From assembly GCF_900102195.1 (NCBI RefSeq), contig NZ_FNBE01000021.1, positions 62,001 to 126,000 of the forward strand: a stretch of DNA of 64,000 nucleotides, read 5' to 3'. The notes below the pieces were generated by a model. The model was not told the origin of the DNA and made no database searches. It saw only the letters and a program-made list of their open reading frames with translations. Origin of the DNA: Pseudonocardia oroxyli. GTDB taxonomy: Bacteria; Actinomycetota; Actinomycetes; Mycobacteriales; Pseudonocardiaceae. Of the stretch, positions 7,920 through 15,714 are shown in pieces. Position 1 is the stretch's first letter, and every line of letters starts with the position of its first letter. The translations under genes and the position numbers were made by a program.

Positions 7920-8630
7920 GTGCGCGTTCTCGTCCCCCTCCTGCTCTCCCTGTTCCTGCTGTCCGGCTGCGGCTCCCTGGCCGACCGGTACCTCGCGCTG
8001 CCCGAGGCGCAGCCGGTCGGCTCCGCCGCCGACGCCCTCGCCACGCTGCCGGTCAAGGGGCGCGCGCCCAAGACGGGCTACGACCGCGACGAGTTCGGCC
8101 AGCGCTGGGCGGACGTCGACCGCAACGGCTGCGACCAGCGCAACGACGTCCTCGCCCGGGACATGACCGACGAGACCTTCAAGCCGGGCACACGGGACTG
8201 CGTGGTGCTGACTGGCCTGCTCGCGGACCCCTACACCGGTAGGAACCTACTGTTCACCCGCGGCGCCGACACGAGCTCGGCGGTGCAGATCGACCACGTC
8301 GTCGCGTTGTCGGACGCCTGGCAGAAGGGCGCCCAGCAGCTCGACCCGGACGCCCGGGAGCGGCTGGGCAACGACCCGCTCAACCTGCTCGCCGTCGACG
8401 GGCCGACCAACAACGGCAAGGGCGACGGGGACGCCGCCACCTGGCTGCCGCCGAACCGTGACTACCGGTGCGCGTACGTCGCCCGGCAGGTCGCGGTGAA
8501 GGCCAAGTACGCGCTCTGGGTCACCCAGGCCGAGCACGACGCCGTCGCCCGCGTGTTGGCAGGCTGCCCGGGCGAGCCGCTCCCGGTGGACGCGGACGGG
8601 ATCCCCGGGGTTCACTCGACCGGGGCGTAA
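7920..8630 (+). CDS. Secreted HNH-family nuclease, lipoprotein (DUF1524-like)
   Basis: 236 aa from GTG 7920. The N-terminus VRVLVPLLLSLFLLSGCGS is a signal peptide with lipobox LSGC, so the mature protein is probably lipid-anchored outside the cell. The nuclease core reads VQIDHVVALSDAW (catalytic His) and then NLLAVDGPTNNGKGD (the Asn-rich metal loop) as in DUF1524/GmrSD C-terminal-like secreted nucleases of actinobacteria. Four cysteines in the mature part (NGCDQ, RDCVV, YRCAY, AGCPG) could form disulfides. A TTG four codons upstream is an alternative start. Likely a nutrient or environmental nuclease; the target is unknown. Confidence 0.85.
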   Translation: MRVLVPLLLSLFLLSGCGSLADRYLALPEAQPVGSAADALATLPVKGRAPKTGYDRDEFGQRWADVDRNGCDQRNDVLARDMTDETFKPGTRDCVVLTGLLADPYTGRNLLFTRGADTSSAVQIDHVVALSDAWQKGAQQLDPDARERLGNDPLNLLAVDGPTNNGKGDGDAATWLPPNRDYRCAYVARQVAVKAKYALWVTQAEHDAVARVLAGCPGEPLPVDADGIPGVHSTGA

Positions 8631-8686
8631 GACCCGACCGCCGGGGGGCGATGAGTCGGGTGGGGAACGAGGTCCGGGGGGACACG

Positions 8687-9325
8687 ATGACCGAGCACGA
8701 GGGGCCGCCCGCGGCGGGAGCGCCGCGACACCGGGCCGCGCCGCCCGCCCGGTCGCCGCGGCCGGGCCACACCGCGGGTGATCCGTGGGTGCCGGGTCCC
8801 CGGCACGCCGCACCGGTCCCGCCGATCCCGGGCCCGCGCCCACCCGTCGAGCGGGGGCCCGCGCAGGTCGGGGGGCCGACGGGTCACCCGACGCCGGTCG
8901 TCGGACCGCGACACGCGCTCCGACCCCCGCCGCCGTACCTCCCGCCGATGCCGGACGTACCACGCACCCGGGTGCCCGCCTGGGTGCTGCCCGCCACGCT
9001 GTGCGCGGTGATCGTGCTGTCCGGTGCGGGGATCGTCGGGGTGGGCGCGGCGGCGCTCTCGGCGGCCCGGCCGGACGCCCGCTCCGACCCGACGGCCGCC
9101 ACGACCGGGGACCGGGTCTTCCTCGGCACGCTGGCCGCGCGCCCGTCGTTCGACGCGATCCCCGAGGACGTCCTGATCGACCTGGGCCACGGCGTCTGCG
9201 CGGCCCTGGCGGACGGGTCGTCCCGGAGCGAGCTGGTGTCGGACGCGGTCTCGGCCGGCTTCACCACCCGGGACGCCCGGCTGCTCGTCGAGGCCGCGAC
9301 CGCGGCGTACTGCCCCAGCGAATGA
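8687..9325 (+). CDS. DUF732 family protein with Pro-rich N-terminus and one membrane segment
   Basis: 212 aa. Residues 1-100 are a Pro/Arg/Gly-rich cytoplasmic tail (many PRP and PPP tracts), residues ~105-128 a membrane helix (LPATLCAVIVLSGAGIVGVG), and the extracytoplasmic end is a DUF732 domain (FLGTLAARPSFDAIPED, LIDLGHGVCAALADG, AAYCPSE). The two cysteines of DUF732 are present. DUF732 is common in actinobacterial secreted proteins with no agreed function. A GGGGG stretch just before ATG 8687 favours this start over ATG 8651, which is in frame. Confidence 0.8.
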   Translation: MTEHEGPPAAGAPRHRAAPPARSPRPGHTAGDPWVPGPRHAAPVPPIPGPRPPVERGPAQVGGPTGHPTPVVGPRHALRPPPPYLPPMPDVPRTRVPAWVLPATLCAVIVLSGAGIVGVGAAALSAARPDARSDPTAATTGDRVFLGTLAARPSFDAIPEDVLIDLGHGVCAALADGSSRSELVSDAVSAGFTTRDARLLVEAATAAYCPSE

Positions 9326-9333
9326 CACCGCCC

Positions 9334-9368
9334 CACCCGACGACGCCGCCTCACCCGACGACGCCGCC
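9334..9368. repeat. Short tandem repeat between convergent genes
   Basis: CACCCGACGACGCCGCC occurs at 9334-9350 and 9352-9368, an exact 18-base period, with a partial copy before. The second copy ends one base short of the stop codon of the AhpD-like gene. Too short to assign a role. Confidence 0.6.
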
Positions 9369-9923
9369 CTAGCGGACGGCGCAGGCGGCGTCGAAGCCCT
9401 GGTCCACGATGCCGAGGGCGTGGTTGGCCCGCGCCCGCTGGTTCTCGACCGCGATCACCTGCGTCAGCTCCAGCAGCCCGGCCCGGCCGAACTCCGCCTC
9501 CAGCTCCGCGACCTGCGCGTCGGTCACGGTGGTGGGTGTGGCCGTCATGGCGTCCGCGTAGCGGATGGCGAGGCGCTCGGCGTCGGTGTAGGTCGGGTCG
9601 GTCGCGAAGTCGGCGATGCGCCGCAGCCGCTCGACGTCGAGGCCCTCCAGCCGCTGCAGCATGGTGCCGAAGTCCACGCACCACGCGCAGCCGACGACGG
9701 TCGCCGTCCGGTAGACGGCGATCTCCCGCACCCGGGCGGGCAGGCGCGTCGCCGCCTTCTCCAGCGCCAGCTCGGCGACCAGCCCCGACCAGAACAGCCC
9801 GCGGTGGTGTCGGGCGATCGCGACGGGTTCGGGCACCAGCCCGAACCGCTTGCGCGCCAGGCGGTACACGAACCGGCCGAGCACACCGGCCTCGCTCTCG
9901 GGGACGGCGGGGATCCGGGCCAT
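9369..9923 (-). CDS. Carboxymuconolactone decarboxylase / AhpD-like protein
   Basis: 184 aa. All-helical CMD fold with the redox pair CAWC in VGCAWCVDFG (residues ~79-87) and a following conserved His region (NHALGIVDQGF). AhpD-like proteins recycle peroxiredoxins or thiols through this CxxC pair. N-terminal MARIPAVPESEAGVLGRFVY is typical of the actinobacterial members that accompany ECF41 sigma factors. It points toward the sigma gene from 1.5 kb away with two genes between, so control by that factor is possible but unproven. Confidence 0.88.
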   Translation of the reverse strand: MARIPAVPESEAGVLGRFVYRLARKRFGLVPEPVAIARHHRGLFWSGLVAELALEKAATRLPARVREIAVYRTATVVGCAWCVDFGTMLQRLEGLDVERLRRIADFATDPTYTDAERLAIRYADAMTATPTTVTDAQVAELEAEFGRAGLLELTQVIAVENQRARANHALGIVDQGFDAACAVR

Positions 9924-10043
9924 GGCTCCTCCTCGGGCGCACGGGACGGGCCGGCGCCCACTCGGTGACGCTCGGGGAGCGTCGCTCACCCGGGAGACGA
10001 CGCGGCCGCCGGAAACGTGAGGTGATCCGCGCCTCCGGCGGTC

Positions 10044-10083
10044 GTGCGCGGTAAGTGGTGCTCTGGCACCACTTACCGCGCAC
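10044..10083. terminator. Perfect 18-bp hairpin, TCTG loop
   Basis: Left arm 10044-10061 and right arm 10066-10083 are perfect reverse complements (GTGCGCGGTAAGTGGTGC) around TCTG. No T-tract follows. The stop codon of dgt (10073-10075) lies in the right arm. Same design as 57990-58031. Confidence 0.8.
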
Positions 10084-11347
10084 GGGCCGCGAAGCGGCGG
10101 TGCCAGGCGACGGCGCCGGCGTCCGTCAGCACCGAGATCTGGTCGACGACGACGCGCAGGCGGGCGCGGTCGTCCGGGGCGGCGGCCCACTCCCCCGCCC
10201 GCACCGGGTCCAGGGTGCCGGGGGCGCCCGCCAGGAGGGCCTCGGCGAGCTCGGTGAGCAGGTCGCGCTGCCGGGTCTGCATGGCGCGGCGCTCCGGGTC
10301 CTGCATGACGTAGCGCAGCGCGACCGCCTTGAGCAGCGCGACCTCGGCGGCGGAGTCCGCGGGCACGATCAGGTCGGCGGTGTAGCGGCGTACCGAGACG
10401 GAGCGTGCGGAGTCGGCCATCGGGACGGGGCCGCCGCCGACGGCGTGCAGCGTGGCGTCGGTGGCCGCCCGGACGAACCGGCCCACCAGCTCGCTGGTCA
10501 GCCGCTTCAGCGCGACGTGGGCCTGGACCGCCGCCGACGCCGTCTCGAACCCCATGACCGCCTCGACGACCGGCAGCTTGGCGAGCACCTCCGCCGCGGT
10601 CTCGCACGCCGCGGGATCGGCGCCGAAGTGGGTGCCCGCGAGCTGGGCGAGCATCGCCCGCTCCTCCGGGGAGCCCAGGGCGGCGAGGTCGATCCGGCCG
10701 GAGAGGATCCCGTCCTCGACGTCGTGCACGGAGTAGGCGACGTCGTCCGACCAGTCCATGACCTGCGCCTCGAGGCAGCGGTGCTCGGCGGGCGCCCCCT
10801 CCCGGACCCAGGCGAACACCTCCGCGTCCTCGGCGTAGGCGCCGAACTTGCGGGTGTCCCCGCGGCGCAGCCAGGGGTACTTGCAGCTGGCGTCGAGGGT
10901 GGCGCGGGTGAGGTTGAGGCCCCCGTCGGTCTCCTTGGGCTCGAGCCGGGTGAGGATCCGCAGCGTCTGCGCGTTGCCCTCGAATCCGCCGCAGGCCGCG
11001 CCGATCTCGTCCAGCGCGCGTTCGCCGTTGTGCCCGAAGGGCGGGTGCCCGATGTCGTGGGCCAGCCCCGCGGTGTCGACGACGTCCGGGTCGCAGCCCA
11101 GCTCCTCGGCGATGCCCCGCCCGATCTGCGCGACCTCCAGGGAGTGGGTGAGCCGGGTGCGCGGGATGCCGGTGATGTCCGCGGCCTCCCCCGGCCCCAC
11201 GACCTGCGTCTTCCCGGCCAGCCTGCGCAGCGCGGCGGAGTGCAGCACCCGGGCGCGGTCGCGGGAGAACGCGCTGCGCCGCCCGATCCCGGATCCCTTC
11301 GGCGGCTCGGGCCGCAGCCGTTCCCGGTCGTGGTCCGAGTAGCTCAT
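10073..11347 (-). CDS. dgt: Deoxyguanosinetriphosphate triphosphohydrolase
   Basis: 424 aa. Hydrolyses dGTP (and often other dNTPs) to the nucleoside and tripolyphosphate. HD-domain metal residues: RLTHSLEVAQIGR (first His), AGLAHDIGHPPFGHNGERAL (the HD pair) and a later Asp in WSDDVAYSVHDVEDG. The N-terminal RSAFSRDRARVLHSAALRRL is conserved in the family. The start ATG overlaps the stop of the upstream YdcF-like gene (ATGA), and that gene overlaps XdhC in the same way, so the three are probably translationally coupled. Confidence 0.95.
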   Translation of the reverse strand: MSYSDHDRERLRPEPPKGSGIGRRSAFSRDRARVLHSAALRRLAGKTQVVGPGEAADITGIPRTRLTHSLEVAQIGRGIAEELGCDPDVVDTAGLAHDIGHPPFGHNGERALDEIGAACGGFEGNAQTLRILTRLEPKETDGGLNLTRATLDASCKYPWLRRGDTRKFGAYAEDAEVFAWVREGAPAEHRCLEAQVMDWSDDVAYSVHDVEDGILSGRIDLAALGSPEERAMLAQLAGTHFGADPAACETAAEVLAKLPVVEAVMGFETASAAVQAHVALKRLTSELVGRFVRAATDATLHAVGGGPVPMADSARSVSVRRYTADLIVPADSAAEVALLKAVALRYVMQDPERRAMQTRQRDLLTELAEALLAGAPGTLDPVRAGEWAAAPDDRARLRVVVDQISVLTDAGAVAWHRRFAARAR

Positions 11348-12042
11348 CCCAGTCCGGTGTCCGTGGTCTCCGCCGAGGCGTGGGTCACCCGGTAGTAGAG
11401 CAGCGCGGCGGTCTCGCGGAGGATGTACTTCGCCTGCGTCTCCCGCGTCTGGACGACCGGGCCGCTGCGGGTCGGCGACGTCCAGGCCTCCAGCCCCGAG
11501 TCCCGGGCCATGGTGCGGGCCCGCAGCGAGTGCCACGGGTCGCTGACGATCAGCGCGGTCTCCCACCCGTCCCGCTGCGCCCGGGCGGCCACGGCCTGCA
11601 GGCTGCCGAGTGTGTCCCGGCCCTCGGCGACCGTGGTGATCGCGCTCGCGGGGACGCCCTGCCGGACCAGGTAGCGGGTGCCGGCCTCGGCCTCGGTGTA
11701 CTCGTCCCCCACCCGGGAGCCGCCGACCGTGACGACGCGCGGGGCCAGACCCTCCTTGTACAGCTGCGCAGCGTGCTCGAGGCGCCAGGCGAAGATCGGG
11801 CTGGGCTGCCCGTCGTACTGCGCGGCGCCCAGGACGATCACCGCGTCGACCGGGCGGTCCCCGTCCACCCGCGCGGTCTGCCACACCCGGAACAGCGTGC
11901 CGCCCAGGATGATCGCCCCGACCAGGAGCGTGCCCACGACGGCGCGGGCGACCCACCCCAGCCCGGTGCGCGCGCGGCGGCGGGGCTCCCGGCGGAGCGG
12001 TTCGGTCGGCGGCTCGGGCGGGCGCCGCGTGGGGACGCTCAC
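11344..12042 (-). CDS. YdcF/SanA-like DUF218 membrane protein
   Basis: 232 aa, GTG start overlapping the xdhC-like stop. A basic Pro-rich tail (residues 1-28), one membrane helix (residues ~29-50, VARAVVGTLLVGAIILGG), then a DUF218 domain: DAVIVLGAAQYDGQPSPIFA, RVVTVGGSRVGDEYTEAEAG and TALIVSDPWHSLRART with the conserved Asp-Pro-His. SanA/YdcF proteins are linked to envelope barrier function; the biochemical activity is not settled. No independent promoter is visible. Confidence 0.88.
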   Translation of the reverse strand: MSVPTRRPPEPPTEPLRREPRRRARTGLGWVARAVVGTLLVGAIILGGTLFRVWQTARVDGDRPVDAVIVLGAAQYDGQPSPIFAWRLEHAAQLYKEGLAPRVVTVGGSRVGDEYTEAEAGTRYLVRQGVPASAITTVAEGRDTLGSLQAVAARAQRDGWETALIVSDPWHSLRARTMARDSGLEAWTSPTRSGPVVQTRETQAKYILRETAALLYYRVTHASAETTDTGLG

Positions 12043-13028
12043 CCGCCGATCCGCCCGCCCGACGCGGCCAGTGCGGCGGGGGCGCGCCCGGACCGGGCCG
12101 CGAGGACCTCGGCGACGATGGACACCGCCGTCTCCGCCGGGGTGCGGGCGCCCAGATCGAGCCCGACGGGCCCGTGGATCGCGGCGAGCTCGTCCTCGGT
12201 GACCCCGGCGGCCAGCAGCCGCTCGCGGCGGGCGGCCTGGGTGCGGCGGGAGCCGAGCGCGCCGAGGAACCCGCGGCCGTGCCGCAGCCCGGCCAGCAGC
12301 ATCGCGTCGAACCGGGGGGCGTGGTCGAGCAGGACGACGACGTCCGCATCCGTGAACGCCTCCACCGCCGCGACCGCCTCGTCGAGCTCGGTGACGGTGC
12401 GACCGGTCCAGCCCAGCAGCGCCCCCTGCGCGAGCAGCGCCTCGCCGATCGCGCCCGCGCCCACGACCAGGACCGACGGCACCGGGACCCACAGGTCGAC
12501 CAGCACGTCCGCGACGGTCTCGGTGTGGGTGGCGCCGCGCCGCAGCCATCCGCGGGCGGCCTCGACGGCCTCCTCGGCCACCGGGTCCCCGACCTGCTCC
12601 TGCAGGTCCGGGCCGGTCAGCACGGCGGTGGCCGACCCGTCGACGGTGCTCAGCAGCGCGGCCGGGCGGGCCTGCTCCAGCGCCGCGCCCAGGACCTCGG
12701 CGAGTGCCGCGGGCAGCGGGTGCCCGAGCAGGGTGGCACCGCCGGCGCAGGCGAGCCCGGCGCTCAGCGCGTCCGGCTCCGCGACATGCGCCTTGCGGGT
12801 CTCGGGGGTCTGCGCCGCGGCGGCCGCGAGCGGCAGCGCGGCCGGGTCCAGGGCGCCTCGGTAGAGCAGCCCCGCGGTCTCACCCCCCGCGGCGGCGACC
12901 AGCTGGCCCGACTCGACGGTGCCGAACCCGTGTCGGTCCAGCACTCGCACGACCCCGACGGAGCCGACCCCCTCGCGGACCCACCGCCGCAGCGCGGCGC
13001 CCAGCTCACGACGCGGATCGGTGCTCAT
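12039..13028 (-). CDS. XdhC-family protein
   Basis: 329 aa. XdhC proteins bind molybdopterin and load the sulfurated cofactor into xanthine dehydrogenase-type enzymes. N-terminal XdhC/CoxI-like segment (residues ~1-120) and a C-terminal Rossmann domain beginning PSVLVVGAGAIGEALLAQG, with GSRRTQAARRERLLAAG and IHGPVGLDLGARTPAETAVS, which are strongly conserved in XdhC. No molybdenum hydroxylase subunit genes are present in this window, so its partner is elsewhere. First gene of the coupled three-gene operon. Confidence 0.9.
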   Translation of the reverse strand: MSTDPRRELGAALRRWVREGVGSVGVVRVLDRHGFGTVESGQLVAAAGGETAGLLYRGALDPAALPLAAAAAQTPETRKAHVAEPDALSAGLACAGGATLLGHPLPAALAEVLGAALEQARPAALLSTVDGSATAVLTGPDLQEQVGDPVAEEAVEAARGWLRRGATHTETVADVLVDLWVPVPSVLVVGAGAIGEALLAQGALLGWTGRTVTELDEAVAAVEAFTDADVVVLLDHAPRFDAMLLAGLRHGRGFLGALGSRRTQAARRERLLAAGVTEDELAAIHGPVGLDLGARTPAETAVSIVAEVLAARSGRAPAALAASGGRIGG

Positions 13029-13333
13029 GGCGTCAGGGTAGCCACGCCCACCGACAGGTGCGCGGACCGCGGACCCGCGAGCCCGCCGCGTCGCCCGGCG
13101 GGCACCGGCACACGCCCGGCGGCGCGCCTCCCGTATCCTCGACCGCGGTCGATCGGGCCCCCTGCCGGGTGAACCGTCCCGCCTCGAGGGACCGGTGACC
13201 GACATCAGGATGCGTTTCGGGAACGGATTCGGCATCATCGCCGTTGAGCCGTTCGAGAAACGGACCTTCTTCACATACCCGGAGCCATGGACCCCTCCTG
13301 TAGTACCGGCACCGTCCCGCACGGACGGACCCC
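13029..13333 (+). promoter_or_regulatory. 305-base leader region with imperfect hairpin upstream of CNNM genes
   Basis: No gene found on either strand. Bases 13213-13262 can fold: CGTTTC with GAAACG (13257-13262) and GGAACGG with CCGTTC (13249-13254). The stretch from about 13190 to 13275 is less GC-rich than its surroundings and includes TTCTTCACATACCC. Long for a simple promoter; a structured 5' leader for the membrane protein operon is possible. I could not match it to the Mg-sensing M-box or the Mn-sensing yybP class by eye. Confidence 0.4.
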
Positions 13334-14680
13334 ATGCTGATGACAGTTCTCGGCATCCTCCTCGGCCTGCTGGTCGTCGTCGCGATCACCGCGCTGACCG
13401 GCTTCTTCGTCGCCCAGGAGTTCGCGTACATGGCGGTGGACCGCTCGCGGCTCAAAGCCCGGGCGGCACAGGGTGACAAGGGCGCCGAACGCGCCCTGAC
13501 GGTCACCGACCGCACCTCCTTCATGCTCTCGGGCGCCCAGCTCGGCATCACCGTGACCGGCCTCCTGGTCGGTTACGTCGCCGAACCGCTGATCGGCGCG
13601 GGCGTCGGCGAGCTGCTCGGCGGCGCGGGCTGGGCGGTCGCGCTCGGCACCGTGCTCGCGCTGCTGATCTCCACCGGCGTGCAGATGGTGTTCGGCGAGC
13701 TGTTCCCGAAGAACCTCGCCATCGCCCGGCCCGAGCCCGTCGCCCGCAGGCTGGCCGTGCCCACCAACCTCTACCTGGCCGTGTTCGGCTGGTTGGTCAC
13801 GGTGTTCGACGCCGCGTCCAACCTGCTGCTCAAGCTGCTGCGGATCGAGCCGGTGCACGACGTCGAGCACGCGGCCACCCCGCGCGACCTCGAGGCGATC
13901 ATCGACGAGTCCCGGGACAGCGGCGACCTGCGCTCCGACCTGTCGATCATGCTCGACCGGGTGCTGGACTTCTCCGACCGCCCGGTGCGGGCGGCGATGA
14001 TCCCGCGGCCGCGGGTCACCTCGGTCAAGTCCGACCTGCTCATCCCCGAGCTGGCGGACGCCATGGCCGCGGGCCACTCCCGCTACCCGGTGCTCGACGA
14101 GTCGGGCGAGGAGGTCGTGGGCGTGATCTGCCTGCGGGACCTGCTGGCCCTCACCGGCGACACGTCGACCACCCCGGTCTCGGCGGTGATGCGGCGGGCC
14201 GTGGTCGTCCCGGCGTCGCTGCCGCTGCCCGCCGTCGTCCAGGCGCTGCGCGAGGCGGACGACGAGTTCGCCGCCGTCGTCGACGAGTACGGCGGCCTGG
14301 CGGGCGTCGTCACGCTGGAGGACATCGCCGAGGAGCTCGTCGGCGAGATCACCGACGAGCACGACCCGGCGCTCACCGACCAGCCGCTCGACGTGGCGGA
14401 CGGGTGGCGCGTGCCCGGCACCATGCACGTCGACGAGGTCGGCAGGCTGCTGGACGCCGACCTCCCGGAGGGTGAGTACGAGACCATCAGCGGCCTGGTG
14501 ATCGCCGAGCTGCAGCGGCTGCCCGAGCCCGGCGACACCGTGCGGGTGGTCCTTCCCCGGCACGCCGGCGCGGAGGACGACGAGCCCGACCGGGCCGTCG
14601 ACATCGAGGTGCTGGCCGTGGAGCGGCGGGTGCCGGAGCAGGTGCGGATCCGCCCGGCGGTCCTGGAGGAGCAGTCGTGA
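13334..14680 (+). CDS. CNNM/CBS-domain membrane protein (hemolysin C / CorC-like transporter family)
   Basis: 448 aa. DUF21 (CNNM) membrane domain, residues 1-200, with three to four helices (start LGILLGLLVVVAITALTGFF, then GAQLGITVTGLLVGYVAEPL and MVFGELFPKNLAIARPEPVA). A CBS pair follows (residues ~210-340: MIPRPRVTSVKSDLLI, SRYPVLDESGEEVVGVICLR, VDEYGGLAGVVTLEDIAEEL), then a CorC_HlyC cap. The family is linked to divalent cation (Mg, Co) handling. Its stop overlaps the GTG of the next family member, so two paralogues are made together, probably as a hetero-complex. Confidence 0.92.
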   Translation: MLMTVLGILLGLLVVVAITALTGFFVAQEFAYMAVDRSRLKARAAQGDKGAERALTVTDRTSFMLSGAQLGITVTGLLVGYVAEPLIGAGVGELLGGAGWAVALGTVLALLISTGVQMVFGELFPKNLAIARPEPVARRLAVPTNLYLAVFGWLVTVFDAASNLLLKLLRIEPVHDVEHAATPRDLEAIIDESRDSGDLRSDLSIMLDRVLDFSDRPVRAAMIPRPRVTSVKSDLLIPELADAMAAGHSRYPVLDESGEEVVGVICLRDLLALTGDTSTTPVSAVMRRAVVVPASLPLPAVVQALREADDEFAAVVDEYGGLAGVVTLEDIAEELVGEITDEHDPALTDQPLDVADGWRVPGTMHVDEVGRLLDADLPEGEYETISGLVIAELQRLPEPGDTVRVVLPRHAGAEDDEPDRAVDIEVLAVERRVPEQVRIRPAVLEEQS

Positions 14681-15663
14681 GCTGGGTGGAGATCGTCGTC
14701 TCGATCGCGTTGATCGCGGCGTCCGCGTTCTTCGTGGCCATCGAGTTCGCCCTGGTCGCGGCACGCCGGTACCGGCTGGAGGAGATGGCGGACACGTCCG
14801 CCTCGGCCCGGGCGGCGCTGCGCAGCGCGAAGGACATCTCGCTGCTGCTGGCCGGGTCGCAGCTCGGCATCACGCTCTGCGTGCTGGCGCTCGGTGCGAT
14901 CACCAAGCCCGCCGTGGACTACGCGCTGGAGCCGGTCCTGCTGGGCTGGGGCATCCCCGCCGCGGCCGCCGGGGTGGCGTCCTTCGTGCTGTCCCTGGTG
15001 TTCGTCACGTTCCTGCACCTCGTCGTCGGGGAGATGGCCCCGAAGTCCTGGGCGATCGCGCACCCCGAGCAGTCCGCCACGCTGTTGGCGCTGCCCATGC
15101 GCGCGTTCATGTTCGTGACCCGGCCACTGCTGGTGACGCTCAACGGCATGGCGAACTGGTGCCTGCACCGCGTGGGCGTGGAGCCGGTCGACGAGATGGC
15201 GGGCGGCCGCAACCCGGACGACCTGCGCCAGCTGGTCGACCACTCCGCGCGGGCCGGTGCGCTCGACGAGGAGCGGCGCGCCCAGCTCGTCACGGCACTG
15301 GAGCTGGACCGGGCGCCGATCTCGTCGCTGGTGCACGGCGACCCCGCCGGGGTGCAGTGCACCGACACCGTCGAGACCGTGCGGGAGGTGTCCCGCCGGT
15401 CGGGCCACCTGCGGCTGGTGGTGTGGAACGGCGCCGAGGTCGTCGGGTTCGTGCACGTCCGGGACACCCTGGGCAGGCCCGAGACCACGACCGCGCGCGA
15501 CCTGCTGCGGGAGGTGCTCTCGTTCGACGCGGAGACCCCCGTCTTCGCGGCGCTCGGCACGATGCGCGAGAAGCGCGGCCAGCTCGCGCTGGTCACCTCG
15601 GGGGGCACCCTCCTGGGTCTGGTCACGATGCAGGACGTCGTGGACCGGCTGTTGCCCGCCTGA
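14677..15663 (+). CDS. Second CNNM/CBS-domain membrane protein, short form
   Basis: 328 aa, GTG start coupled (GTGA) to the preceding paralogue. DUF21 membrane domain at residues 1-190 (VEIVVSIALIAASAFFVAIE, GSQLGITLCVLALGAITKPA, LHLVVGEMAPKSWAIAHPEQ) and a CBS pair at ~200-325 ending GTLLGLVTMQDVVDRLLPA. It lacks the CorC_HlyC C-terminal cap found in the first gene, which fits a two-subunit arrangement (inference). Confidence 0.9.
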   Translation: MSWVEIVVSIALIAASAFFVAIEFALVAARRYRLEEMADTSASARAALRSAKDISLLLAGSQLGITLCVLALGAITKPAVDYALEPVLLGWGIPAAAAGVASFVLSLVFVTFLHLVVGEMAPKSWAIAHPEQSATLLALPMRAFMFVTRPLLVTLNGMANWCLHRVGVEPVDEMAGGRNPDDLRQLVDHSARAGALDEERRAQLVTALELDRAPISSLVHGDPAGVQCTDTVETVREVSRRSGHLRLVVWNGAEVVGFVHVRDTLGRPETTTARDLLREVLSFDAETPVFAALGTMREKRGQLALVTSGGTLLGLVTMQDVVDRLLPA

Positions 15664-15675
15664 ACATGCTTCGGT

Positions 15676-15705
15676 GCCCTGACCGCCACAGACGGCGGTC
15701 AGGGC
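15676..15705. terminator. Bidirectional terminator hairpin
   Basis: GCCCTGACCGCC (15676-15687), six-base loop, GGCGGTCAGGGC (15694-15705): a perfect 12-base stem between the convergent CNNM operon and glyS. Confidence 0.85.
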
Positions 15706-15714
15706 GCCGGCGAC

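Noticed and set aside
4740..8630. 1296-codon plus-strand open frame
   Set aside because: Most of it is antisense of dnaG with low-complexity Arg/Gly/Val content; only the end (from 7920) is the HNH lipoprotein.
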